Shown in pieces: positions 1 to 6,844 of a DNA stretch of 7,096 bases. Made by a program: the position numbers and the translations under genes. The DNA is from an alpha proteobacterium 3107. Its GTDB lineage: Bacteria > Pseudomonadota > Alphaproteobacteria > Rhodobacterales > Rhodobacteraceae. Position 1 is the first letter of the stretch, and the number at the start of each line of letters is the position of its first letter. The stretch spans positions 1-7,096 of the forward strand of contig JPPB01000334.1 in the NCBI GenBank assembly GCA_001483205.1. Reading direction: 5' to 3'. The notes beneath the pieces are model-generated. The model worked only from the letters and a program-made list of their open reading frames with translations, did no database searches and had not been told where the DNA came from.

Positions 1-13
1 GGCCGGGCCGGGG

Positions 14-83
14 CTTATCCGCGGATAAGGGCAGTACTGCTGACTTATTGGCTCAGTCGGGCCGGGGCTTATCCGCGGATAAG
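14..83. repeat. Left pair of 16-bp CTTATCCGCGGATAAG palindromes
   Basis: Two perfect copies of the palindrome lie at 14-29 and 68-83, 54 bp apart, each preceded on the plus strand by GGCCGGGG and followed by GGGCA. Read on the minus strand, the first copy is preceded by GCAGTACTGC and by AGCCAATAAGTCAG (37-50), the same flank seen in plus orientation at the right end of the window. The array sits downstream of dprA, in what is probably the gap between dprA and a gene beyond the window. A palindrome with no loop can act as a two-fold protein site or extrude a cruciform, but nothing here shows which. It is not a convincing terminator because no T-run follows. Confidence 0.85.
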
Positions 84-178
84 GGCAAGGCTTTCGGCAT
101 ATCAGCTCAGCCGGGCGGATGGTCCGGCCACTGACGCGCCATTATGCAGCGGCCTCATCACTATCATGTCGTCACCCG

Positions 179-1333
179 CTATGCGGCGGCCAGCGCCACC
201 AGCCCACCGGCGCGGCGCTCAATCCGGCCCTCAAGCTCCAGCGTGGTGAGTTCCGGCGTCACCATCCGGGCGGGCAGGTCCAGATCGCGGATCAGTTGGT
301 CGATGGCAACGGGGGCCGTGCTCAGCCGCCCGAGAATCCGCTTTTGCAGGTTGCCGGGCACAGCCGGGGCCGGGGCCGGAACGGGGGCCGGTTCCGGCGG
401 ATCAGACAGGTCAGGCCCCTCGGCGGGCGGGGCCGGTTTCGCCGCACCCAGGGCTTCGATCACATCCGCCGCCCCCCGCACCAGTGTCGCACCGTCGCGA
501 ATCAGCGCATTGCAGCCCGAGGCCCGGGCGTCAATCGGGTGCCCCGGCGTCGCCAGCACCTCGCGCCCCTGATCAAGCGCATTTCGCGCGGTGATCAGGC
601 TGCCGGATTTCAGCGCCGCCTCGACCACCACAACCCCGCGCACGAGGCCGGAGATAATCCGGTTGCGGGCCGGGAAATGGCGGGCAAGGGGCTGCATCCC
701 CATCGGCCGTTCCGACAACAGCGCGCCCGTGGTCAGGATTTCATCGGCAAGCGCGCCGTTTTCCGCAGGATAAATCACATCAACCCCGCCTGCGAGCACG
801 GCGGCGGTTCCGCCCTTGAGCGCGGCGCGATGGGCGGCGGTGTCGATCCCGCGCGCCAGCCCCGAGACGATGGCATATCCGGCCCCGGACAGGTCCGCCG
901 CCAGCCTCTGCGCCATGCGCCTGCCGAGGGACGACGCATTGCGCGCCCCCACCAGCGCAACCGCCGGGCGATTGAAGAGCGCCGCCGTGCCGCGCAACCA
1001 CAAGAGCGGCGGCGCATCGGCAAGATCAAGCAGCGCCGCCGGATAGTCCGCCTCGCCCAGCCAGACCGGTCTGGCCCCGGCCCCGCGCGCCGCCTGAAAT
1101 TCGTGCGCGGCTGTCTCGGGCGGGCAAGGGGTGTAATCCGTCACCCCGGCGGCCTTTGCGACCTCCGGCAGGGCCTTAAGGGCCGCCGTGGCCGAGCCGT
1201 ATTCGCGCATCAGCCGGTGAAATGTCGCCGGTCCCACCCGGCGCGACCGGATCAGACGCAGCCGGTCCAGCCTGTCCCGATCCGATTGCGGCGGGCAGGG
1301 CGGCGGATCGCGGGAAAAGAGATCATCAGCCAT
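179..1333 (-). CDS. dprA: DNA-processing protein DprA (Smf family)
   Basis: This 384-residue protein is expected to bind single-stranded DNA entering the cell and load RecA onto it, linking uptake to recombination. Residues about 20-80 are the helical SAM-like N-terminal domain. Residues about 90-297 form the Rossmann-like DprA fold with the family motifs VGARNAS (128-134), SGLARGIDTAAH (157-168), ARNRIISGL (222-230), SGSLITAR (243-250) and SGCNALIRDGA (272-282). A Pro/Ala-rich linker (about 298-326) leads to a winged-helix-like C-terminal domain (327-384). The length is normal for alphaproteobacterial DprA and no key motif is missing. The ATG at 1333 gives a natural N-terminus, although no strong ribosome binding site precedes it. 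GC is very high (48 of 60 bases in 781-840), unlike the RM genes nearby. Competence cannot be inferred, because dprA also occurs in bacteria not known to be transformable. Confidence 0.96.
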   Translation of the reverse strand: MADDLFSRDPPPCPPQSDRDRLDRLRLIRSRRVGPATFHRLMREYGSATAALKALPEVAKAAGVTDYTPCPPETAAHEFQAARGAGARPVWLGEADYPAALLDLADAPPLLWLRGTAALFNRPAVALVGARNASSLGRRMAQRLAADLSGAGYAIVSGLARGIDTAAHRAALKGGTAAVLAGGVDVIYPAENGALADEILTTGALLSERPMGMQPLARHFPARNRIISGLVRGVVVVEAALKSGSLITARNALDQGREVLATPGHPIDARASGCNALIRDGATLVRGAADVIEALGAAKPAPPAEGPDLSDPPEPAPVPAPAPAVPGNLQKRILGRLSTAPVAIDQLIRDLDLPARMVTPELTTLELEGRIERRAGGLVALAAA

Positions 1334-1420
1334 GGCGGTTTGCGAACCTGTGTCCGGGGGAGCTTGGCCGAAGACTGGTTAATGAAGAGTGAACATAGTA
1401 TCCGTCTTGGTCAAGCGATT

Positions 1421-1564
1421 TCATTTTCTATCATCGCGGACCAGCGCATTTGCCAACTCAATCACCTCGGTCAGCGCGACTTTGGCGGGTTTTCCGGCCC
1501 CGATCATCGCCTCATATTTCGCTTTTATATCCGGGTTGTATCGCGCTGCGTTTGTGCCCGCCAT
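1421..1564 (-). pseudogene. Remnant of IS110-family transposase (C-terminal end)
   Basis: A 47-codon open frame from an internal ATG at 1564 to TGA at 1421-1423 reads MAGTNAARYNPDIKAKYEAM, then IGAGKPAKVALTEVIELANA and LVRDDRK. This resembles the extreme C-terminus of IS110/IS1111-type transposases, whose usual pattern is an RYNP-like segment, then AAGKPxKxALxxxMRKL, then LxNALxRD. Compared with that remembered pattern, about four residues (MRKL-like) seem to be missing between ALTEV and IELANA. Upstream in this frame a stop appears within ten codons of the ATG, so the DEDD catalytic domain and the rest of the transposase are absent. It is therefore a decayed relic and not a functional gene. 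It lies between dprA and the 3' end of the restriction gene, as expected for a scar at a cassette boundary. A chance short ORF is possible but less likely given the consecutive matches. Confidence 0.6.
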
Positions 1565-1823
1565 GGGCGGTCTTGCCAGTCTCTGCTACTGGCCGGTGTG
1601 GTTCAAGAGGATCGGTAGCGGCTTTTTCGATGCAGCGGTCATAGCTGGTGGTGAAGAGTCTGACCCGCGACTTTTCCGCGCTTCGCCGGACCAATTGGCG
1701 GAGAAACTGTTTGTGGGATGTCAGGTCCGTGTTGACGGAAACAAATCGACTCTGCCGAGGATCACTTTTCGGGCTGAAGGAGACGCAGGTTGCCGGGGGC
1801 GACGGGCTGATTTTTCCAGTAAG
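1565..1823. other. Unassigned spacer between IS remnant and res
   Basis: No supported gene is visible here. A minus-strand frame stays open across most of the stretch and into the IS remnant (stop near 1512). It is out of frame with the transposase relic, has no convincing ATG or ribosome binding site, and its translation (around VSVNTDLTSHKQFLRQLVRR) matches no family I recognise. The plus-strand frames are equally unfamiliar. GC is moderate and lower than in dprA. The likeliest reading is decayed mobile-element or cassette-edge DNA. I see no hairpin followed by a T-run downstream of res. Confidence 0.5.
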
Positions 1824-4496
1824 TCACGAGATACCTCCACTGGCACTGTTTAGCGCATCAAGAATCTGCGCCCGCACCTTTTTCGGATCACCACGCTCCA
1901 TCGTGGCCATGACGAACACAGCCTTGCCTTCTGATGCCCTGGCCCACTGCTGCCCGATTAGCTCCTTTTCGCGACTATCGCGGCTTTCTCCGGGCGTGCG
2001 GTCCTTGCCCTTGTATTCGACGACAAGCAGGCGACCATCTTCCATGACCGCCACAAAATCCGGATAGAACTTGTCGGTCGAGGTCGGCAGAGAGAACGAA
2101 TTCCGGTGCCTGCTGACGTTTCGGGTCCAGTATTTCAGGCCCGGCAAGTCATCCAATACAAAGGCACATTGGGCCTCTTCGCCATCGTCCTTGCCGTCGA
2201 AGGTTGGCACCTCATCCGGTCCCATGAAGTGGCGTTTGAACTTGTATATGCCGCTATACTTGGGCACGTCGGAATACATTTCATCGAAAAACTTTATGCC
2301 GTCACCGAATGAAATCCCGACGCGGGCCGCCGGGCCGAACAGGTTCTGCTGATAAACCTTGTCGCGCTCTGCCTGGCGGAAGCCCCGGATTTTCTCTTCC
2401 AGTTTGCGGGCCAGGATGAATTTGCAGCGCATTAATTGCGACAGAGGGATATTCCGGTCACGGGTTAAATGGGTGACGACATCGCTCAGCCAGGCCAGAA
2501 GCTCCGCCTGACTGATCCATGGGTCGCGGACCTTACCATCCAGCCAGCGCACCAACGAATTTGGGGTCCAGTCATCTACTTCAATATCCAGTGAAAGCTG
2601 CCCGGCACTGTCCGCCGCAGAAATCAACAAACGGTTGCCGTCAAGGTCGATCTCGAAGGTATTGGTGGTTTCGACAATATCAAACTCGGCATTGGTCAGC
2701 CGCACAGGATAATCGGCCAGCGACCAATCGTGATATTCCATCAGACGATCAGTCTCGCCAAAAACCTGTTCGCCCTGCACATGCACCATCAGACGTGGTA
2801 TGGTGAACTCCTCGCCCATATGGGCTGGTGCCAGATCGTCAGGGTTTTTGGCCCTGAATTCTTCCAGATTCTCGCGCAGAACGCCGTGCAGGCGGGCGGG
2901 CACCACCTCGAACAAGCGCTTTTCTTCTTTGGGTTTTGGCACGCCGGTGAATTCGATCCGGGTCTTGCCGTCATCACCCGCCGACACCTTGATCCTGCCC
3001 GGCGCAATAATGCGGATTTCCCTGCGCTCGTCCTCGGATGCCTCCAGTTCGACGGTCATCGTTGGGCGCGGACGCGATTGCCGCCCGAACAGCCCGTCAT
3101 CCTGCCCCGGCTGCTCGGCCTCGATATTGGCTTCGGCTTCGCTCTCCTCGAACCCCATATCGACCAGCTTGTCACGCAGACTTACGGCGGCTTCGGAAAA
3201 ATTCTTCGATACGAGTTTGGCGTAGGATTTGTTCAGCGCGGGTTCCTTGCGCTTCGTCGCATAAGGCATCCGCAACACCCGGCCCAAAAGCTGCTCTGCA
3301 TCAATCGAACTGCGGATATTCGCCAGCGAGCAGAACACATAGGCAAAGGAACAGTCCCAACCTTCCTTCAACGCCTCAATAGTGATGACGTATTCAACCG
3401 GACAATCGGGCCTGAACAGGTCAATGCCGTCCAGCTCCCGTTGCGCGCCCGTGGCCACTGCAATCTTGGCCGGGTCGATATTTTCGTTGTCGATCAGATG
3501 CTTTTTCAGCACATCGACCGTGACCTCTTTGCCCTTCTTCTGCGCCTGAAACAGAACGATGGGGCGGATATATCCCTCCCGGTCACGATCTGCGTATTCC
3601 TGTAACCCGGCCCGCTTGAGAATGGCCAAATTCACCGCGCCCTGCCAGGTTTCGGCCTCATCCAACACCACGGGCATCTTGATCATCTCTTCATCCTTCA
3701 GCTCCTGAGCGGACACAGAATGAAGGATATTATTGAAGCCCTTGGGCGTGGCCGTGAACTCGATCAACGCACTTGGCCTGATCCGCTCATAGACCTCCCG
3801 GCTCAGCTTTGATCCGGCCTTGTGGGCCTCATCCATAATGACCAACGGACGGTGCAGATACATCAGATTGGCAAAACTAAACCGGATATTCCCCTTCATC
3901 GGCCCGTCATCGTTGCGCTCCAACCCCGGCGCGGCGGGCGAAACGGTCGAAAAATGCGGCTCCAGCATCTCGTGATGAGCATAAACCTTACGCCCGTCGG
4001 TATTGGTCACCCGCAACGTCTGAATCGTGCCGACCACGACACAAAGGTTCGAGCGCAGATCATGCGGCGTCACCTGCGTGAAATCGCCAATGTCAAAGAC
4101 CCGAACGCGGCCCCCGAACGCCTCATCCAGGATCTGCCGGTAGGGGTGGCGCGGATTCCTCAACGCCTCTGCCGTCTGCACGCGGATCGTATTCGTGGGC
4201 ACCAGCCACAGGACCAGCGGAAAGTCCTTCTCCACCCACGCATCCTTGGCCACGGCTATCGAATGTGCGGCCAGGATCGTCTTGCCGCCACCCGTAGGAA
4301 GGCGCAGGCAGACATAAGGCACATCCGGCAATGCCATAATCGGCTTGTAACCCGCCGCATAGCCTTTCAGCCGCCCGGCCAGTTCCGGTTCGGTTGTGAT
4401 CATTTCATAGGCCGCTTTGGGGCCGGTGATGCGGGCCTCTTCAAAATAGCGGCGCAGCGTGGCAAGAGACGCCTTCTGATAATCCTTCAGCTTCAT
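1824..4496 (-). CDS. res: Type III restriction endonuclease subunit Res (helicase-nuclease)
   Basis: This 890-residue protein is the ATP-dependent restriction subunit expected to pair with Mod and cut DNA near unmethylated recognition sites. The N-terminal half is a superfamily 2 helicase: Walker A PTGGGKT (67-73), DEAH (222-225), TATPKG (248-253), the motif V region EALKEGWDCSF (374-384) and motif VI QLLGRVLRMP (402-411). After a long middle region, a PD-(D/E)XK nuclease core is visible near the C-terminus: YPDF (811-814, Asp813) followed by EYK (827-829). All core residues are present, so the enzyme looks intact. The length is close to, slightly below, the EcoP1I/EcoP15I Res type. The ATG at 4494-4496 overlaps the mod stop in ATGA, and GAAGG at 4504-4508 is a suitable ribosome binding site, pointing to translational coupling. 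GC is clearly lower than in dprA (28 of 60 bases in 2221-2280), consistent with horizontal acquisition. Confidence 0.93.
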   Translation of the reverse strand: MKLKDYQKASLATLRRYFEEARITGPKAAYEMITTEPELAGRLKGYAAGYKPIMALPDVPYVCLRLPTGGGKTILAAHSIAVAKDAWVEKDFPLVLWLVPTNTIRVQTAEALRNPRHPYRQILDEAFGGRVRVFDIGDFTQVTPHDLRSNLCVVVGTIQTLRVTNTDGRKVYAHHEMLEPHFSTVSPAAPGLERNDDGPMKGNIRFSFANLMYLHRPLVIMDEAHKAGSKLSREVYERIRPSALIEFTATPKGFNNILHSVSAQELKDEEMIKMPVVLDEAETWQGAVNLAILKRAGLQEYADRDREGYIRPIVLFQAQKKGKEVTVDVLKKHLIDNENIDPAKIAVATGAQRELDGIDLFRPDCPVEYVITIEALKEGWDCSFAYVFCSLANIRSSIDAEQLLGRVLRMPYATKRKEPALNKSYAKLVSKNFSEAAVSLRDKLVDMGFEESEAEANIEAEQPGQDDGLFGRQSRPRPTMTVELEASEDERREIRIIAPGRIKVSAGDDGKTRIEFTGVPKPKEEKRLFEVVPARLHGVLRENLEEFRAKNPDDLAPAHMGEEFTIPRLMVHVQGEQVFGETDRLMEYHDWSLADYPVRLTNAEFDIVETTNTFEIDLDGNRLLISAADSAGQLSLDIEVDDWTPNSLVRWLDGKVRDPWISQAELLAWLSDVVTHLTRDRNIPLSQLMRCKFILARKLEEKIRGFRQAERDKVYQQNLFGPAARVGISFGDGIKFFDEMYSDVPKYSGIYKFKRHFMGPDEVPTFDGKDDGEEAQCAFVLDDLPGLKYWTRNVSRHRNSFSLPTSTDKFYPDFVAVMEDGRLLVVEYKGKDRTPGESRDSREKELIGQQWARASEGKAVFVMATMERGDPKKVRAQILDALNSASGGIS

Positions 4497-6025
4497 GTGC
4501 GCGCCTTCACGTCATAAGGGGTCTGCCTGAATGCGACCTGTTCGGCCTTCAGCGTCGCCCCGGACAGCACCGTGCGTTCGCCATAAACGGTCAGCGGACC
4601 GGTGAAATCACCCATGCCGTCGCGGATTGCGGCCAGCGTCTTGCGGGTCAGCACATTGCCGCCCGAAACCGATTTGTCGCCAAGAATACCGTTGTAGAGC
4701 AGCGCATAGCCATGGCCCTCATGCGCCCCCAGAAACGGGATAGCTGCCTGAGATTCGGACCAGGGTTGGCCGGTTTCCGCAAACCAGATATGGGCGGCGA
4801 GGACGGGAAAGCGAATATCAGGCTGGATTCGGCCGTCTTCTGCAAAGACCGGCGGGCCGAGACGGTAAAAGCGGAACCCGCCGCCGCCCTGCCAGTTCTG
4901 TGCCTTTGAGATGCCGCCCTGTTCACCATCCACCACCTTTTGCAGGCGCGGCGCGCAATGGGTGACAGCATGGTCGCCCATTTCAATGCCGATATATCGG
5001 CGACCCATTTTCTGAGCGACGGCGGCGGTGGTGCCGGAGCCGAGGAAGCTGTCGAGCACGAGGTCGCCGGGGTTGGTGGCGATTTGGAGAATGCGTTGAA
5101 TCAGGCGCTCCGGCTTGGGAGTGGCAAAGGCCCGCTCCTTTCCAAAGAGTGCCTTGATTTCCCTCTTCGACTCCTGGGTGTTTCCGACCTCCTCATTGGG
5201 CCACCACGTCCAGCTCTGCCGACCGGCTGTTTCCGATAGGAATTTCTTGCGGCGCGGAACCCCGTTCCCGTCCTTTCCGAAGTAGAATCGACCCTCGTCC
5301 AACTGTCGCAAGAAACGTTCTTCCGTGTTCTTCCAACACGAGCCCTCGGGGGGAAAATGGCGTGCACCGCCAGGCGTCAAGATCTCGTACATCTGATTGG
5401 GGCGATAACCCTGAGCCGCGAAGTCACGCGACACCCAAGGCCCGCGTGGATCCTTGTCAGGATTCTTGTACTCCTTTCGCTGGCTTTCGCTCAGCGGAAG
5501 GAAGTTCGCACGTGCTGTGAACCTGTCCTTCGAACTCGAAAAGACCAAAATGTGCTCGTGGCCATCACCCAAGACAGCTCGAAAGTCAGGCGATATTCGC
5601 TTCTGCCAGACTACGTTGGCAACAAAGTTCCCGCTGAAGAACACCTCATCCATAATGACCTTCAGATAATGCCCCTCCCGGTCATCAATACTCACCCAAA
5701 TCGAGCCGTCCTCGGCCAGCAACTCCCGCAGCAGTTCCAGCCGGGGCCACATCATGGCCAGCCACCGGGAATGCTCCAGATTGTCGTCGTAATGCTCAAA
5801 CGCCGATCCGGTGTTATAAGGCGGGTCGATATAGATGCACTTCACCTGACCCGCGTAATAGGGCAACAGCGCCTTCAATGCCTCCAGATTATCCCCACGG
5901 ATCAGCATGTTGCCCGCATTTCGGTCGCCATAACCCAGTTCCGGCACCTCTTCCAACAGGCGGTAAGGCACCCTTTCGGCGGCGCGCACGTCTTTGTCTC
6001 GGGTCAACCAGCGTAGGGTCGGCAT
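4493..6025 (-). CDS. mod: Type III DNA methyltransferase subunit Mod
   Basis: This 510-residue protein should methylate, most likely at adenine N6, the recognition sequence shared with Res, protecting host DNA and giving the complex its specificity. It is a beta-class enzyme: the catalytic motif IV DPPY (67-70, within CIYIDPPYNTGSAF) precedes the AdoMet-binding motif I DSFLGSGTT (325-333). The stretch between them, about residues 140-300, is the target recognition domain. The frame stays open upstream to 6349, giving up to 618 residues, but those extra 108 residues resemble nothing in Mod proteins. I chose the ATG at 6025 because MPTLRWLTRDKDVRAAERVP begins the recognisable family sequence. 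The ribosome binding site there is weak. The gene is first in an operon with res (ATGA overlap at 4493-4496). The recognition-domain DNA is poorer in GC than its flanks, suggesting a swapped specificity module. The target site cannot be read from the sequence. Confidence 0.93.
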   Translation of the reverse strand: MPTLRWLTRDKDVRAAERVPYRLLEEVPELGYGDRNAGNMLIRGDNLEALKALLPYYAGQVKCIYIDPPYNTGSAFEHYDDNLEHSRWLAMMWPRLELLRELLAEDGSIWVSIDDREGHYLKVIMDEVFFSGNFVANVVWQKRISPDFRAVLGDGHEHILVFSSSKDRFTARANFLPLSESQRKEYKNPDKDPRGPWVSRDFAAQGYRPNQMYEILTPGGARHFPPEGSCWKNTEERFLRQLDEGRFYFGKDGNGVPRRKKFLSETAGRQSWTWWPNEEVGNTQESKREIKALFGKERAFATPKPERLIQRILQIATNPGDLVLDSFLGSGTTAAVAQKMGRRYIGIEMGDHAVTHCAPRLQKVVDGEQGGISKAQNWQGGGGFRFYRLGPPVFAEDGRIQPDIRFPVLAAHIWFAETGQPWSESQAAIPFLGAHEGHGYALLYNGILGDKSVSGGNVLTRKTLAAIRDGMGDFTGPLTVYGERTVLSGATLKAEQVAFRQTPYDVKART

Positions 6026-6168
6026 CTGCTCGGCTCTGTCTTGTTTTGCCTGAGTAGCACCCGTGTCGTGTTTTTTCAACAAGACCTGTGCGCAACAGCC
6101 GGGCAGGGGGAAATCGTCTTTACCGCAGAAACCGCCGGGGGCCGGGGTGATCGACTTCATGGGGGTGG

Positions 6169-6215
6169 CCAAGGCCGGGCTTGAGGCCCGTGGCATCTGA
6201 CTTGCCCGGCCTTGG
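6169..6215. repeat. Perfect 12-bp inverted repeat, potential stem-loop
   Basis: The left arm CCAAGGCCGGGC (6169-6180) and right arm GCCCGGCCTTGG (6204-6215) are exact reverse complements separated by 23 bases. An alternative smaller hairpin, CGGGC-TTGAG-GCCCG, uses part of the left arm and loop (6176-6190). Neither strand has a T-run after the stem, so a classic intrinsic terminator is not supported. It lies about 145 bases upstream of the chosen mod start and overlaps the end of an unassigned short plus-strand frame. It could be a terminator without a U-tract for a lost upstream gene, a protein-binding site, or an mRNA leader structure if mod transcription starts far upstream. Confidence 0.7.
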
Positions 6216-6355
6216 GGGGCGGATTGCGCGGCGACCGGGACACCGATGTGGCGGAAAACCGCCGATTCCGGCGTTTCAAAGAGGGACAGATCAGCAACAA
6301 TGCCCTGAAAAAAGGCCAGAATGCAGGAAAAATGCGCGCTGACAACCACCAGTCA

Positions 6356-6384
6356 TTGTGTCTTAACCCCACATACCGTTAAAT
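6356..6384 (+). promoter_or_regulatory. Putative promoter of the HU gene
   Basis: TTGTGT (6356-6361) and TTAAAT (6379-6384) are separated by exactly 17 bases, matching a sigma-70-type -35/-10 layout with 3 of 6 and 4 of 6 consensus bases. Transcription would start near 6391, leaving a leader of about 40 bases before the HU start codon. The surrounding DNA is also locally AT-rich for this window. The call rests on pattern matching only. Confidence 0.45.
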
Positions 6385-6416
6385 GCGCCCGACAACACCC
6401 ACAACCGGATCAACCG

Positions 6417-6421
6417 AGGAG
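6417..6421 (+). promoter_or_regulatory. Ribosome binding site of the HU gene
   Basis: AGGAG, within the purine run GAGGAGAGA (6416-6424), ends 10 bases before the ATG at 6432. It supports that start over the in-frame ATG four codons later at 6444, which would be 22 bases away. Confidence 0.7.
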
Positions 6422-6431
6422 AGACACGAAG

Positions 6432-6719
6432 ATGACAAAAGCGATGACCAAGGCCAATCTCGTCGCCGCTTTGGCCGAGGAAATGGGGTCCGACAAAAAG
6501 ACCGCCTCCGGCGCGCTGGATGCGGTGGTGAACATCATCACGCGCGAGGTCACGGACGGCGGGGCGGTCACCCTGCCCGGCGTCGGCAAGATTTACTGTC
6601 GCGAGCGCCCGGCGCGGATGGTGCGCAACCCCGCAACCGGAGAGCCGATCAGGAAAGAGGCCGACAAGGTGGTGAAAATGACCATCGCCAAGGCGCTGAA
6701 AGACAGCGTGAACGGCTGA
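6432..6719 (+). CDS. HU-family DNA-binding protein
   Basis: This 95-residue protein is a histone-like nucleoid protein that binds and bends DNA as a dimer. The N-terminal helices (about 6-46, from MTKANLVAALAEEMGSDKKT to ITREV) form the dimer body. The segment LPGVGKIYCRERPARMV (48-64) leads into the DNA-binding arm with the signature RNPATGE (65-71), where Pro67 is the residue that intercalates at the bend. The C-terminal segment (about 81-95) completes the fold. Instead of the common GFG-F form, the strand before the arm reads GVGKIYC, a variant I associate with Rhodobacterales HU proteins. Length is normal. The gene is divergent from mod, has its own promoter and ribosome binding site, and is probably a housekeeping gene outside the RM operon. 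I cannot tell whether it should be called hupA, hupB or neither. Confidence 0.94.
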   Translation: MTKAMTKANLVAALAEEMGSDKKTASGALDAVVNIITREVTDGGAVTLPGVGKIYCRERPARMVRNPATGEPIRKEADKVVKMTIAKALKDSVNG

Positions 6720-6844
6720 TACTGCCGTCCGTTCCCGCGCAGGGAGGGTCGTCTTGCGGGCGGCCCCTTTTGCGGTTTGCAGGCGGTATGCGGGGCGGCG
6801 GACGGGCAAGAGGCCCCTGCGTGATGGCGGGTGGAGCGCGAGGC

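Larger units (their letters stand above)
6026..6431. other. Divergent intergenic region between mod and hup
   Basis: These 406 bases separate the minus-strand RM operon from the plus-strand HU gene and must hold both sets of start signals. A plausible hup promoter is at 6356-6384 and a 12-bp-arm inverted repeat at 6169-6215. The minus strand stays open through most of the region, but its translation (rich in S, A, P and scattered C) does not look like a conserved protein. On the plus strand a short frame ends at TGA 6198-6200 after VIDFMGVAKAGLEARGI, which has the feel of a protein C-terminus but could not be assigned. It may be the residue of a host gene disrupted when the RM cassette arrived. 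Confidence 0.5.

Noticed and set aside
1392..1414. Possible dprA promoter starting with TTGACC (minus strand, 1409-1414)
   Set aside because: No acceptable -10 hexamer lies 16-18 bases downstream. The only TATA-like sequence is too close.
119..1618. Long plus-strand open frame (499 residues) across dprA
   Set aside because: It is antisense to a full-length DprA with all family motifs. Its Arg/Gly/Pro-rich translation matches nothing and is typical of an antisense frame in very GC-rich DNA.
2730..3605. Plus-strand 291-residue frame inside res
   Set aside because: It is antisense to the well-supported helicase-nuclease, with no recognisable domain or start signal.
5357..6016. Plus-strand 219-residue frame inside mod
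   Set aside because: It is antisense to the conserved methyltransferase core, and no family features were seen.
1824..6025. A larger defence system such as BREX or DISARM
   Set aside because: Only Mod and Res are present. No PglZ, BrxC, DrmA, DrmB or phospholipase D-type gene is in the window, and a two-gene Type III RM system explains everything seen.
6051..6079. Possible mod promoter: TTGAAA (minus strand, 6074-6079), 17-bp gap, TACTCA (6051-6056)
   Set aside because: The -35 element and spacing are good, but the -10 matches only two of six consensus bases, so it is not strong enough to list as a feature.
6738..6771. Possible HU terminator ending in CCCCTTTT
   Set aside because: The DNA before the short T-run is GC-rich, but I could not form a clean stem adjacent to it.
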